DNA of 64,000 nt from CAXSBR01 sp964252015 (lineage in GTDB: Bacteria; Actinomycetota; Actinomycetes; Mycobacteriales; Jatrophihabitantaceae), in contig CAXULW010000021.1 of the NCBI GenBank assembly GCA_964252015.1, forward strand, positions 1 to 64,000, read 5' to 3'. Below, in pieces: positions 34,757 to 45,400 of the stretch. The notes under the pieces were generated by a model. It had not been told where the DNA came from and made no database searches. It worked only from the letters and a program-made list of their open reading frames with translations. The stretch's first letter is position 1. Each line of letters begins with the position of its first letter. The position numbers and the translations under genes were made by a program.

Positions 34757-35812
34757 TCACTCCGACCCGGCCCCGGCGGCGGCCGCGGCTGCGGTGGCGG
34801 CCGCGCCGCCATCGGCGGGGTACCGGACGCCGACCTGCCGACGGGCATCGTCCATCAGCTCCATGATCGCGGCCGTGTCGGCCCATGTCATCCGTTCGCT
34901 CTCGAGCGCGCCGGCGCGCAGGCAGCGGGCCACCTCGTCGACCTCGTGGGCGTACGGATGCGGGTTCTCGCCCCGTTCTATCGTCCGCTCGCCACCTTCG
35001 ATGGTGCTGACGACCATCCGCGGCGGGTCGTAGAACGGGTTCTCCAGACGCAGCCAGCCGTTGGTACCGATAACGGTCGCCGTGGTCGGGGTCGGCGATC
35101 GGGTCGTGCAGCTCACGTGGGCGAAGCGACCGTCGGCGTAGGACCACTGCATCGCGGTGGTCAGGTCCGATCCGGTGGGGGACAGCTCACCGACGGCGGA
35201 CATCGCGTCGGGCCGGCCCAGGAACAGCCACGCCGCGGTCGTCGAGTAGACGCCGAGGTCGAGCAGGGCGCCGCCGCCCAGGTCCATGGCGAACAGTCGC
35301 CCACGGGGATCGAAGGGAAACCGCTGGCCGTGGTCTGCGGTCACGCTCAGCACGTCGCCGATGACGCCGTCTTCGACCAGCAGCTGTGCTTGCCGCACGA
35401 GCGGGTTGGTCCGCATCCACATGGCCTCCATGCAGAACAGGTCGCGGTCGCGGGCCTCGGCGATCACCTCGCGCGCGTCGCCCGCGGTGAGCGTGAATGC
35501 CTTCTCCACCAGCACGGATTTGCCTGCGCGCAGCGCCAGAAGCGCGTGTTCGTGGTGGTAGCTGTGCGGCGTGGCGACATACACGACGTCCACGTCGGGG
35601 TCGTTGACCAGCTCGTCGTACGAGCCGTGGCACCGGGCCTCAACCCCCAGCACCTGCGCAAGATCTCGAGCCCGTTCGACTGATCGCGACCCGATAGCGA
35701 CGAGCTCGTTGTCGGGCGACGCGACGACAGCGGGGCCGACCTTGTCGGCGATCCACCCCGCCCCGAGAAAACCCCAGCGGACCGGACGGGACGGATCGAG
35801 CGGCGTAGGCAT
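34757..35812 (-). CDS. Gfo/Idh/MocA-family oxidoreductase
   Basis: 351 residues. N-terminal Rossmann fold (WGFLGAGWIADKV), VYVATPHSYHHEHALLAL, GKSVLVEKAFTL (conserved EK), and a C-terminal domain with DLGVYSTTAAWLFLG. Such enzymes oxidise or isomerise sugars or trans-dihydrodiols with NAD(P). The specific substrate is not clear. The Ala-rich last ~20 residues are a low-complexity tail. Confidence 0.85.
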   Translation of the reverse strand: MPTPLDPSRPVRWGFLGAGWIADKVGPAVVASPDNELVAIGSRSVERARDLAQVLGVEARCHGSYDELVNDPDVDVVYVATPHSYHHEHALLALRAGKSVLVEKAFTLTAGDAREVIAEARDRDLFCMEAMWMRTNPLVRQAQLLVEDGVIGDVLSVTADHGQRFPFDPRGRLFAMDLGGGALLDLGVYSTTAAWLFLGRPDAMSAVGELSPTGSDLTTAMQWSYADGRFAHVSCTTRSPTPTTATVIGTNGWLRLENPFYDPPRMVVSTIEGGERTIERGENPHPYAHEVDEVARCLRAGALESERMTWADTAAIMELMDDARRQVGVRYPADGGAAATAAAAAAGAGSE

Positions 35813-35840
35813 CCACTGAATCTAGCCACCGGCCCGGCCA

Positions 35841-35866
35841 GACCCGCGTGGGGCAAGGTGCGGGTC
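35841..35866. terminator. Hairpin between the oxidoreductase gene and the kgd stop
   Basis: Perfect GACCCGC/GCGGGTC 7-bp stem with a 12-nt loop, flanked by GGCC-rich repeats that may extend it. It lies 12 bp past the kgd stop and would end its transcript on the minus strand. Confidence 0.5.
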
Positions 35867-35878
35867 GCGCCGGCCCGG

Positions 35879-38800
35879 TCAGCCCAGGGCGGACGCCACC
35901 AGTTCCTGTTGCTGGGACTGGTGCACGCTGGCCGATCCGACCGCGGGGGACGCGGACGCGGTACGGGAGACCCGCAGCAACGCCCGGCCGTCGAGGTGCT
36001 CCGGCAGGTTCATGGCCATGAATCCCCACGCCCCCTGGTTGGCCGGTTCCTCCTGCGCCCACACCAGCTGCGCATCGGGGTAGCGGTCGATCTCGGCCCG
36101 GATCCGGTCAGCGGGCAGCGGGTACAGCTGCTCCAGCCGCACCAGCGCCACGTCCCGACGATCTCCACGCGCGGCGAGCAGGTCGTAGTACACCTTGCCG
36201 CTGCACAACACGACCCGCCGGACATCGCCCGGATCCACGGCCGCATCACCGATCACGGACTGGAAGTCGATCTCGGTGAAGTCCGCGAGCTGACTCACCG
36301 CCGCCTTCAGCCGCAACAGCGATTTGGGCGTGAAGGCGATCAACGGACGGTGCACCGGTGACAGCCCCTGCCGGCGCAGCAGGTGGAAGTAATTGGCCGG
36401 CGTGGAGCACATGGCCACGGTGATGTTGTTCTCCGCGCACATCTGCAGGAACCGCTCCGGACGTCCCGACGAGTGGTCCGGACCCTGGCCCTCGTATCCG
36501 TGCGGAAGGAGTAGGGTCACGCCTGAGCGTTGGCCCCACTTGGCTTCCCCGGAGGTGATGAACTCGTCGGTGATGGTCTGCGCACCGCCGGTGAAGTCAC
36601 CGAACTGCGCCTCCCAGCACACCAGCGCGGCGTCGTTGCCCACGGAGTAGCCGTACTCGAAGCCGACGGCCGCGAACTCCGACAGCAGCGAGTCGTAGGC
36701 CCGAAACGGCGCCTGCTCGGGGCCGAGGTTGCGCAGCGGGGTGTATTCCTCGCCGTTCTTGCGGTCGACTAGCACGGAATGCCGCTGGCTGAACGTGCCG
36801 CGACGCGAGTCCTGTCCGGCCAGGCGCACGGGATGCCCTTCCAGCACGAGCGAGCCGAATGCGAACAGCTCGCCGGTGGCCCAGTCGACGTTGCCGCCCG
36901 TGGCCATCGCCACCCGCTTCTCCATCTGCGGCTTGAGCCGGGGGTGCACGGTGAAGCCGTCCGGCATGGAGGCGTAGGCATCGCCGATGCGCTTGAGCAC
37001 CTCGAGCGACACGGCCGTGCGCGTCGCCGCGACCTCAGCGGACGCCGGATCCATCTTGGGCTCGGGCTTGGGCTGAGAGCTGGCGTTGCGGGTCTCGTTG
37101 AAGACCTTCTCCAGCTGGGCGTGGAAATCCTTGAGGGCCTCCTCGGCCTCACCGAGGGTGATGTCGCCGCGACCGACCAGCGCCTCCGTGTAAAGCTTCC
37201 GCACGCTGCGCTTGTGATCGATGATGTCGTACATCAGCGGCTGGGTGAACGAGGGGTTGTCAGCCTCGTTGTGACCGCGGCGGCGGTAGCACACCATGTC
37301 GATGACGACGTCCTTCTTGAACTCCCGCCGGTACTCGACCGCCAGCTTGGCCACGCGCACGCACGCCTCGGGGTCGTCACCGTTGACGTGGAAGATCGGC
37401 GCACTGATCATCCGGGCCACGTCGGTGCTGTACAGCGTCGACCGGGCGGCCGCGGGCGAGGTGGTGAAGCCGACCTGGTTGTTGACGATCAGGTGCACCG
37501 TCCCGCCGGTGCGGTAGCCGCGCAGTTGCGAGAGGTTCAGCGTCTCGGCCACCACGCCCTGTCCGGCGAACGCGGCGTCGCCGTGCACGAGCACGGGCAG
37601 CACGGTGAAGCCGTCCTCGCCCTTGTCGAGCAGGTCCTGCTTGGCGCGCACGATCCCTTCCAGCACCGGGTCGACCGCCTCCAGGTGGGACGGGTTCGCG
37701 GCCAGCGAGACCGTCATCGTGCGGCCGTCGGGCGCGGTGAACCGGCCGCGGGAGCCCAGGTGGTACTTGACGTCGCCGGAGCCCTGGGCCTGACCGGGGT
37801 CCATGTTTCCTTCGAACTCGTTGAAGATCTTGGCCAACGGTTTGCCGACGATGTTGGCCAGCACGTTCAGCCGGCCCCGGTGGGCCATGCCGATGACGAC
37901 CTCGTCGAGTTTCTGCTCGGTGGCCGAGCGCAGGACCGCGTCCAGCACCGGGATCATCGTCTCGGAACCTTCCAGGCTGAATCGCTTCTGCCCGACGTAC
38001 TTGGTCTGCAGGAACGTCTCGAACGCCTCGGCCACGTTCAAGCGACCCAGGATGTGCTTCTGCTCATCCTTGGCCGGCATGTCGTTGCGGATCTCGATCC
38101 GGTTCTGCAGCCACCGCCGCTGGCCCAGATCGGTGATGTGCATGTACTCCACGCCGACCCGGCGGCAGTACGCGTCGCGCAGCACGCCCAGGATGTCGCG
38201 CAGCTTCATCAACTTCTCGCCGGCGAAGCCTCCCACCGGGAACTCGCGCTCGAGGTCCCACAGGGTCAGGCCGTGGTTGATGATGTCCAGATCCGGGTGG
38301 GTACGGATCTTGAACTCGAGCGGGTCGGTGTCGGCCATCAGGTGACCGTTGGCCCGGTAGGCGTTGATCAGCTCGATCACCCGGGCGGCCTTGTCGATCT
38401 GGCCCTCGTGGCTGAACTCGCGGTCGGTCAGCCACCGCACCGGCTCGTAGGGGATGCGCAGGGCGGTGAAGACATCGTCGTAGAAGCGGTCCTCGCCCAA
38501 CAGCAACTGGTGGACGCGGCGCAGGAACTCCCCGGACTGCGCGCCCTGGATGATGCGGTGGTCGTAGGTCGATGTCAGCGTCATCGTCTTGCTGATCGCG
38601 GCCTCGTTCAGCCGTTCCTCGCTGGAACCGGAGAATTCGGCCGGGTACTCCATCGCTCCGACGCCGACGATCGTCCCCTGTCCGGCCATCAGCCGCGGCA
38701 CGGAATGGTTGGTCCCGATGGTGCCCGGGTTGGTCAGGCTCAGCGTGGTGCCGGTGAAGTCGTCCGCGGTGAGCTTGCCGGTGCGGGCCTTGCGGATCAG

Positions 38801-39769
38801 CTCCTCGTAGGCGAGCCAGAACTCGAAGAACGACATCTCGTCGGCGCCCTTGATCGCGACGACGACGAGCGTGCGGGCGCCGTCCTTACCGGCCAGGTCG
38901 ATGGCCAGGCCGAGGTTGACGTGTTCGGGATGCACGACCGCCGGCTTGCCGTCCACCTGCGTGAAGTGGGAGTTCATGGCGGGGAACTCGGTCGCCGCCT
39001 TGACCACCGCATACCCGATCAGGTGGGTGAAGCTGACCTTGCCGCCGCGCGAACGCCGGAGGTGGTTGTTGATGACCACCCGGTTGTCGATCAGCAGCTT
39101 GGCCGGCACGGCCCGCACACTGGTCGCGGTCGGCAGGCCCAGCGAGGCCTCCATGTTGACCACGACGCGCGCCGCCGCCCCGCGCAGCACGGTCGAGTCC
39201 TCGGCGACCGGGGCCGGTTTCGCTTTCCCAGCCGGCACTTTCTCAACCGTCGCCGGCGTCTGTACGGGCTGGGCCGGCGCCGGTGCGGGCGCGACCTTCT
39301 CGGACTGGGGCGGTTCCGGCTGACGCGACGCGGCTCCATTGGATGCGGCTCCATTGGACGCGGACCCATTGGACGCGGCTCCGTTGGACGCCGCTCGGCC
39401 GGCCACGGAACCGTTTGCAGCAGATCCGTTGGCCGAAGCGCGGCTGACGGCCGGGGTGCCAGCAGCTGCCGACCCGTTCCCGCTTTCCTCCTGCGCCACT
39501 TCAGCCGCGGCTTCGGCGTCTGCGTCCGACGCGCGAGTCGAGGTGCCGGCCTTGCCGTAGTCGGCGAAGAAGTCGTGCCAGGCCGGGTCGACGCTGTCGG
39601 GGTCAGCCACGTAGGCCTCGTACATGTCCTCGACCAACCACTGGTTCGCCCCGAAGTCACCCCCGTGAACGGCGTCTTGGGCGCGCGCGTCCGTCTGGAC
39701 AGTTCGCGTCGTGCTGGATGGGTCGGAGTCCGTCTTCTCCACGGTGGTGGGGCCGCCTCGGGTAGTCAT
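35879..39769 (-). CDS. kgd: Multifunctional 2-oxoglutarate metabolism enzyme Kgd
   Basis: 1296 residues. An N-terminal SucA-like segment (ANQWLVEDMYEAYVADPDSV) is followed by a linker, an E2-type succinyltransferase domain (residues ~195-440, with DHRIIQGAQSGEFLRRVHQ) and the full E1 thiamine-diphosphate domain (GMAHRGRLNVLANIVGKP, DDPEACVRVA, RRRGHNEADNPSF). There is no lipoyl domain, as in actinobacterial Kgd/OdhA, which needs lipoylated E2p in trans. Activity feeds the TCA cycle and glutamate balance, regulated by GarA/OdhI. The linker carries NGSAANGS repeats. Confidence 0.95.
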   Translation of the reverse strand: MTTRGGPTTVEKTDSDPSSTTRTVQTDARAQDAVHGGDFGANQWLVEDMYEAYVADPDSVDPAWHDFFADYGKAGTSTRASDADAEAAAEVAQEESGNGSAAAGTPAVSRASANGSAANGSVAGRAASNGAASNGSASNGAASNGAASRQPEPPQSEKVAPAPAPAQPVQTPATVEKVPAGKAKPAPVAEDSTVLRGAAARVVVNMEASLGLPTATSVRAVPAKLLIDNRVVINNHLRRSRGGKVSFTHLIGYAVVKAATEFPAMNSHFTQVDGKPAVVHPEHVNLGLAIDLAGKDGARTLVVVAIKGADEMSFFEFWLAYEELIRKARTGKLTADDFTGTTLSLTNPGTIGTNHSVPRLMAGQGTIVGVGAMEYPAEFSGSSEERLNEAAISKTMTLTSTYDHRIIQGAQSGEFLRRVHQLLLGEDRFYDDVFTALRIPYEPVRWLTDREFSHEGQIDKAARVIELINAYRANGHLMADTDPLEFKIRTHPDLDIINHGLTLWDLEREFPVGGFAGEKLMKLRDILGVLRDAYCRRVGVEYMHITDLGQRRWLQNRIEIRNDMPAKDEQKHILGRLNVAEAFETFLQTKYVGQKRFSLEGSETMIPVLDAVLRSATEQKLDEVVIGMAHRGRLNVLANIVGKPLAKIFNEFEGNMDPGQAQGSGDVKYHLGSRGRFTAPDGRTMTVSLAANPSHLEAVDPVLEGIVRAKQDLLDKGEDGFTVLPVLVHGDAAFAGQGVVAETLNLSQLRGYRTGGTVHLIVNNQVGFTTSPAAARSTLYSTDVARMISAPIFHVNGDDPEACVRVAKLAVEYRREFKKDVVIDMVCYRRRGHNEADNPSFTQPLMYDIIDHKRSVRKLYTEALVGRGDITLGEAEEALKDFHAQLEKVFNETRNASSQPKPEPKMDPASAEVAATRTAVSLEVLKRIGDAYASMPDGFTVHPRLKPQMEKRVAMATGGNVDWATGELFAFGSLVLEGHPVRLAGQDSRRGTFSQRHSVLVDRKNGEEYTPLRNLGPEQAPFRAYDSLLSEFAAVGFEYGYSVGNDAALVCWEAQFGDFTGGAQTITDEFITSGEAKWGQRSGVTLLLPHGYEGQGPDHSSGRPERFLQMCAENNITVAMCSTPANYFHLLRRQGLSPVHRPLIAFTPKSLLRLKAAVSQLADFTEIDFQSVIGDAAVDPGDVRRVVLCSGKVYYDLLAARGDRRDVALVRLEQLYPLPADRIRAEIDRYPDAQLVWAQEEPANQGAWGFMAMNLPEHLDGRALLRVSRTASASPAVGSASVHQSQQQELVASALG

Positions 39770-39942
39770 CTCTGCGCTGGTGCGCCGTCCGCATTACGGA
39801 GGCGCCGACTTACCGCCTGGACGCCCCGTCGATCGTCCGAGTCTATGCCCGGGCCTGGTCTTCGGCGGAGAAAAGTGGCGCTTTTCGCACCCGTGTACCC
39901 CAGCTGACCTGGTCGGGCGCCCCGATGCGGTCGACGCGCAGG

Positions 39943-40452
39943 TCAGGACACCAACCGCGGCACTGGCTGGCTGAACAGCGCGGCACAGTTCGCCAACCCG
40001 AGCCGGCGCAGGATCGAGATCTGCACGCCGCCATCGCCGGCCCGCGCTGCGACGGTGAACACCCGGGTACGAAGTGCGGTCGGCGTGTCGGCAACCTGGC
40101 GCAGCGTGTCCAGGCTGGGCCGAGCGGCCTGCAACGAGGCCCGGGCCGGCACGATCCAGCTCGCATGCAGCGACGCCCCGTCGGTGCCGCCAGGGAACCC
40201 GCGGTCGGTCGAGACGGTCACCAGCACGCGGTCGACCGCGGCGAAGCGGTCGATCGCGAAGGCGACCGGGTCGGTGACCGGGATGTCGGCGGAGATGCCC
40301 CGGGTGGCGGCCGCGCAGTACTTCTCAGCCCGGGCGGTGAACGTGGCGGGCTGGCCGAGGTCGCAGGACGTCAGCCCCAGGGCCAAGACGGCCGCCGTCA
40401 GCGTGGCCGGCACCCGTCGCCGGATCAACGCGGCGCGCTCAGGTGATGTCAC
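39943..40452 (-). CDS. Hypothetical lipoprotein
   Basis: 169 residues with a signal peptide and lipobox (LALGLTSC, lipidated Cys ~30). Mature part is small, helical, with a lone Cys pair (CAAATRG and LANCAAL) that could form a disulfide. No family recognised. Its 5' end overlaps the ABC permease 3' end by 14 bp, so it may be in the transporter operon. Confidence 0.65.
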   Translation of the reverse strand: MTSPERAALIRRRVPATLTAAVLALGLTSCDLGQPATFTARAEKYCAAATRGISADIPVTDPVAFAIDRFAAVDRVLVTVSTDRGFPGGTDGASLHASWIVPARASLQAARPSLDTLRQVADTPTALRTRVFTVAARAGDGGVQISILRRLGLANCAALFSQPVPRLVS

Positions 40453-41203
40453 GGTTCAGGCTGTAACCGGCGCCGATGATCGCCGGGATGAACGCCCACA
40501 GGAGCATGACCGCCACCCCACCGACGGTGGACATCAGATGGATCCCGTCACCGAAGTCACTGTGGGGGTTGAGGATCGCGTAGGACGCCCCGTTCGGAAA
40601 GAACGGGTACGCGTGCTTCACTGCCGGAATCGCCAGCAGGATCGTCTGCCCGACGACGAGCGTCAGCACACCGACGGTGATGGCGACGATCTGGTTGCGG
40701 ACCAGCGCACCGAAACCCAACCCGAACAAGGCGTACAGGACGTAGATCGAGAACACGCCGAGCAACCCGGCGGGCACCTGGTGCGGACCCCACGATCCGT
40801 CGATGCCCCGTGACTTCAGCCATGGCACGGCCATGATCACGGTGAGGAGGAGGCAGGCCAGCGAGAAGACGGCGCCGACTATCCCGCACAGGATCATCTT
40901 GGCGGTGACGATCTTCCACCGATTGGGCGTCGCCAACAGGGTGGGAGTGATCGTCTGGTACCGGGTCTCGGTGGTGATGACGAGCACGCCGAGCACGAAC
41001 GCGGCGATGTAGGCGCCGGGGATGACCGGGTTGAACGCCGAGGTGTAGACGTCCTGGACGTGGTCCTGCAAATCGTCCTTGCTGCTGCTGCCGATGATCG
41101 CCCACAGCAGCAGGCCGGTGACGGTGAGCGAACCGACTAGCAGCCAGAACCAGACCTGGGTGCTGAACAGCTTGCGGAACTCGGACCGGACGAGGTTGAT
41201 CAC
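40439..41203 (-). CDS. ABC-2 type transporter permease
   Basis: 254 residues from GTG 41203. Six transmembrane helices with the ABC-2 membrane layout: RSEFRKLFSTQVWFW start, TETRYQTITPTLLATPNRW coupling segment, then LFGLGFGALVRNQI. The start overlaps the ATPase stop by 4 bp. Exports an unknown substrate or acts as a resistance pump. Confidence 0.85.
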   Translation of the reverse strand: MINLVRSEFRKLFSTQVWFWLLVGSLTVTGLLLWAIIGSSSKDDLQDHVQDVYTSAFNPVIPGAYIAAFVLGVLVITTETRYQTITPTLLATPNRWKIVTAKMILCGIVGAVFSLACLLLTVIMAVPWLKSRGIDGSWGPHQVPAGLLGVFSIYVLYALFGLGFGALVRNQIVAITVGVLTLVVGQTILLAIPAVKHAYPFFPNGASYAILNPHSDFGDGIHLMSTVGGVAVMLLWAFIPAIIGAGYSLNRDIT

Positions 41204-42339
41204 TGCTGACCTCCGCGGGCCGGTGGTTGCGGCTGGTAACCGGGCTGATACCCGGGCGGGCTGCCGCTCTGCCAATACCCCTGCGCCGGACCCGGCTGAT
41301 ATCCCGGCGGCGCCGAGCCGGGTGGCGGGCCGGTTTGCGACGAGCTCGGGGCGGCGTAGGCGCCGCGGGTGAGGGAGAAGAACAGCTGTTCGAGATCGAA
41401 CTTCTCCAGGCTGAGCTCGTGGAGCTCGACCTTGGCCATGAAGGCCAGGTGCCCGACCTGGGCGAGATCGGCGGTGTGGACCCGCAGGGTGTTCGCGTCA
41501 CTGCGTTCACCGTGGAGCCCGGCCTGGGCCAGCGCCGCGCTCAGCTCGTCGGCCTGCGGGGTGCGGACGACGGCGGTGTCCGTCCCGGCCATCAGTTCGG
41601 CGATGGAACCGGAGCGCACCAGCTCGCCCTGGTTCAGAATGACCACCCGGTCGGCGACTTCCTGGATCTCGTTGAGCAGGTGGCTCGACACCAGCACGGT
41701 GCGGCCCTCGCCGGCCATCTGCCGGAAGAACCCGCGCAGCCAGCGGATGCCCTCCGGGTCCAGGCCGTTGGCCGGCTCGTCCAGGATGAGCACCCGGGGG
41801 TCGCCGAGCAGGGTGCCGGCCAGACCGAGCCGTTGCCGCATGCCGAGGGAGAAACCGCGCACTTTACGTTTCGCCGCACCGCCCAGCCCGACCATCTCCA
41901 GGACCTGGTCGGCTCGGGAGTCGGGGAGCCCGGCGGCCGCGCAGTACACCCGCAGGTGGTTGCGCGCGGTCCGGCCCGGGTGGAAGCTCGCTGCCTCCAG
42001 GGCCGCGCCGACCACGACGCTCGGGTTGGGGATCGACCCGTAGGGCAGGCCGCCGATCGTGGCCGTTCCCGAGGTGGGATGGACGAGCCCGAGCAACATC
42101 CGCAGCGTCGTCGTCTTACCGGCCCCGTTCGGGCCCAGGAACCCGGTGACCGATCCAGGTTCCACCGTGAAGGTCAGGTTGCGGACCGCATGCACCGAGC
42201 CGAAAGACTTGCTCAGGCCGTCCACGACGATCCGCCCGGGCACGCCATGGGCGCCCTGGACGGTGGGTGAACCGCGACCGTCCGGTCGAGTGGCGTAGGG
42301 CGATGGGGGTGGAGCCGAGGGGGAGTGCGGCTCTGACAT
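41200..42339 (-). CDS. ABC transporter ATP-binding protein with a Tyr/Pro-rich tail
   Basis: 379 residues from ATG 42339. A full nucleotide-binding domain is present: GFLGPNGAGKTTTLRMLLGL (Walker A), SLGMRQRLGLA (signature), RVLILDEPANGLDP (Walker B) and SSHLLNEI switch. The last ~45 residues after the usual end are a low-complexity tail with repeated GYQPG/PPGYQP units, unusual for this family. It pairs with the downstream permease. Confidence 0.87.
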   Translation of the reverse strand: MSEPHSPSAPPPSPYATRPDGRGSPTVQGAHGVPGRIVVDGLSKSFGSVHAVRNLTFTVEPGSVTGFLGPNGAGKTTTLRMLLGLVHPTSGTATIGGLPYGSIPNPSVVVGAALEAASFHPGRTARNHLRVYCAAAGLPDSRADQVLEMVGLGGAAKRKVRGFSLGMRQRLGLAGTLLGDPRVLILDEPANGLDPEGIRWLRGFFRQMAGEGRTVLVSSHLLNEIQEVADRVVILNQGELVRSGSIAELMAGTDTAVVRTPQADELSAALAQAGLHGERSDANTLRVHTADLAQVGHLAFMAKVELHELSLEKFDLEQLFFSLTRGAYAAPSSSQTGPPPGSAPPGYQPGPAQGYWQSGSPPGYQPGYQPQPPARGGQQ

Positions 42340-42465
42340 CACCCCATCGAACCACAATCACTGGCCGATCCAGACGATTTCCAAGATCGTCGCGATCCCC
42401 CCGCGACCGCGTGTCGCTGGGGCCGGAACGCCGCTTCGGTCACAGTCGCGCCCGCCCGGCGACCG

Positions 42466-45400
42466 TCAACGGATCCGTCCTGAGTCACCCGGTTTGATGT
42501 TGCCGGTGGCGTGCGGGGATACGTGCGCGGCCTGGCTGGCGTGGCGGGCATTGCCGGTGGCGACGGTGCTGGCGTCGACGTCGTAGCCGAACCAGAAGGT
42601 GCCGCGGGTGTCGATGGCGAAGGTGAACGCGACGTCGATGGTGGCGCCGGGGGCGAGGCCGCCGTTGGGCAATGGCAGGGTCAGGGTGCTGTTCAGGCCG
42701 CCGCCGGGGGTGGGGTTGCTGGGGGCGTCGACGGTGAGGTTGTTCACGGTGACGGTGCTGCCACTGCTCAGCCGGATCGATTGGGTGGGTGCGGCGGGGT
42801 TGATCACCCGCAGGTTCGCGACCTTGGCCGGTTGGGTACCCACGCCGGGTTGGGGCTGGCCGTGTAGTTCGCTCAGGGCGGTGACCCGCACTTTGGCCGA
42901 GCTGATGGTGGCGCCGGAGGTGTTGGTGATGGTGCGGCGCACGGTGAGCGTGCCGGGGCCGCCGGTGACGACGACCCGGTTGGGTGGGGCGGTGACTGCG
43001 GTGGCCGGGTCGAGCAGGGTCGAGGTCAGCCCGGCGTTGTGTTGGTAGGGGTCGGCGGTGCCGGTCGGGGAGGCTGAGCCCAGGGTGGACTGCACGCCGC
43101 CCACGAGCGCGCCTTGGCGTGTGACCAGGACGAAGTCGGCCGCGTTGTCGTGGGTGTCGACTGCGGCGCCGGCGATTTCCCGCCGTACCCAGGCGTATTG
43201 GGCGGTGGGGGTTCCGGTCATGGCGGGTAGGCCGGTGCCGAGGTGGAACCCGGTGCCGGGGCCGACGGCGTCGGTTTGGGTGAGCGCGGTGTCGGGGGCG
43301 GTGAGCTTGATGCCGCCGGTGCCCAGGGTGGTGGTGTAGTCGGAGGTGGCGACCGTGGTGAGGGAGAAGGCGCTGCCGGTGATCAGGTAGGAACGGCCGG
43401 TGCCGAGCAGGCCGGCGTTGGTGGGCAGGGTCGAGGTGGTCCCGGAGCTGGAGGAGACGACGATGCCGGCCAGGGGCACGGTGGGGCCGGTGTTGAGCAG
43501 TTCGATGTAGCTGTCGTTTGCGCCGGCCGGTCCGGAGGAGCGGAATTCGGTGACGATGACCTCACCGGCAAAGGCCGAGACCTCGACCTGGCCGGTGGTG
43601 GAATCCGTTGCGGCGTGGGTGGTGTCGCCGGCGTAGTGGGCGGTGATCGTGTTGACCCCGAACGCGGGCAGCGCAAGGCGGATGCTGGCCGTGCCGCCGG
43701 TCAGGGTGTCCGAGCCGAGCGTCACCGTCGTTCCACTTTGCGCCCCGGAGGCGGGGACGTCCGTGAAGGTCACGGTGCCGCCGGCGGCGGTGGGGCTCAC
43801 CGACGCCGACAGGGTCACCGGGTTGCCGAACTGCACTGAGGCGGGCGCGGACAGCGTGATGGTCGTGGTGGACCGGGCGATGACGACCGTGGCGGGCTTG
43901 GTGTCGGCCACGCCGTTGGCGTCGACGATGCGAACCGTGAAGGGGAAACTGCCGGCCGTGGTCGGGGTGCCGGACAGCAGGCCGGTGCTGGCGTTCAGGG
44001 TCAGACCGGCCGGCAACGCGCCGGTACTGATCGACCAGGTGAACGGGCCGACCCCGCCGGTGAAGGTCAACTGATCGCTGTAGGCGACGGACACTTCACC
44101 CGCGGGCGGCGCCGGGAACGTCAACGCCGGGGCGGGCGTGATGACGATCGATGCGGTCGCGGTCGCGGGCACACTGTTGGCGTCCACCGCGCGCACGGTG
44201 ATGCTGGTGGTGCCGGCGGCGGTGGGGGTGCCGGAGATGAGCCCGGTGGAAGCGTTGATGTTCAGGCCCGCCGGAAGCGTTCCTGCGCTAACGGACCAGG
44301 TGTACGGGCCGACGCCCCCGCTGACCGTCGGCTGCGCCGAATACGCAACGGTCACCTCGCCGGCCGGCGGCACGAACGTGACCGTCGGGCCGGGCCCGAT
44401 GACGAGCGTGGCCGACTTGGTGTCGGAGAGACCGTTGCCGTCGACGATCTTGACGGTGAACGTGGAACTGCCAGCGACAGTGGGTGTGCCCGTAATCAGG
44501 CCGGTGCCGCTGTTGAGCGTCAGGCCCGTCGGCAACGACCCCGAACTGATCGACCAGGTGTATGTGCTGACCCCGCCGCTGTACGTCAGCTGATTGCTGT
44601 AGGGGACGGTCACCTCGCCCGCCGGAGGTGCGGCGAAAGTCAGCGCCGGGCCGGCCACGATCACGATGGAGACGGCCTTGGTCGCGCTCACGCTGTTGCC
44701 GTCTACCACCTGCACGGTGACGTTGGTGGTGCCCGAACTGGTGGGCGTGCCGGAGATCAGCCCGGTGGACGCGTTGATGGTCAACCCGGCCGGAAGCGTC
44801 CCCGCACTCACCGACCACGTGTACGGGCTGGTGCCACCAGTGACCGTCGGCTGCGCCGAATAAGCCGCGCCGGCCTCACCGCCGGGCGGCGTGAACGTGA
44901 CGACGGGTCCGGCGGCGATAGTGATCGACTGCGATCTGAATCCCGTGCGATTGTTCGCGTCGGTCACCAGGACAGTGGGGGTGAACGTGCCGGCTGTCGT
45001 TGGAGTTCCCGTGATCAGGCCCGTGGACGAGTTGATGCTCAGGCCACCGGGCAGCGCACCGGCGCTGATCGACCACACGTACGGGCCGGTGCCGGTGCCA
45101 CCGTTCAACGCCAAGCCGCTGCTGTACGCCGCGCCAACCTCGCCGGTCGCCGTCAACAAAACCATGCTGTTGAAAGACGGCGGGACGACGACCGCATTCG
45201 TCACCGTGTTGCTGGCGCCGGCCGTGCCCGTACCGGTCGTCTGGCTGTTGCTGCTGAAGGACGCGAAGTTCGAGACGGTGCTGCCGTCGGCCACGGAGGA
45301 ATTCACCTTGACCTGGAACGTGACCGTACTCGACGCGTTCGGTGCCAACAGACCTCCGGCCGTACCGTCCGCACCGGTTCCAAGCCGGGCGGTGACGTTG

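Noticed and set aside
36779..39907. Very long plus-strand open frame opposite kgd
   Set aside because: It is antisense to the well-supported Kgd reading frame and shows only compositional Arg/His/Gly bias and no family motif.
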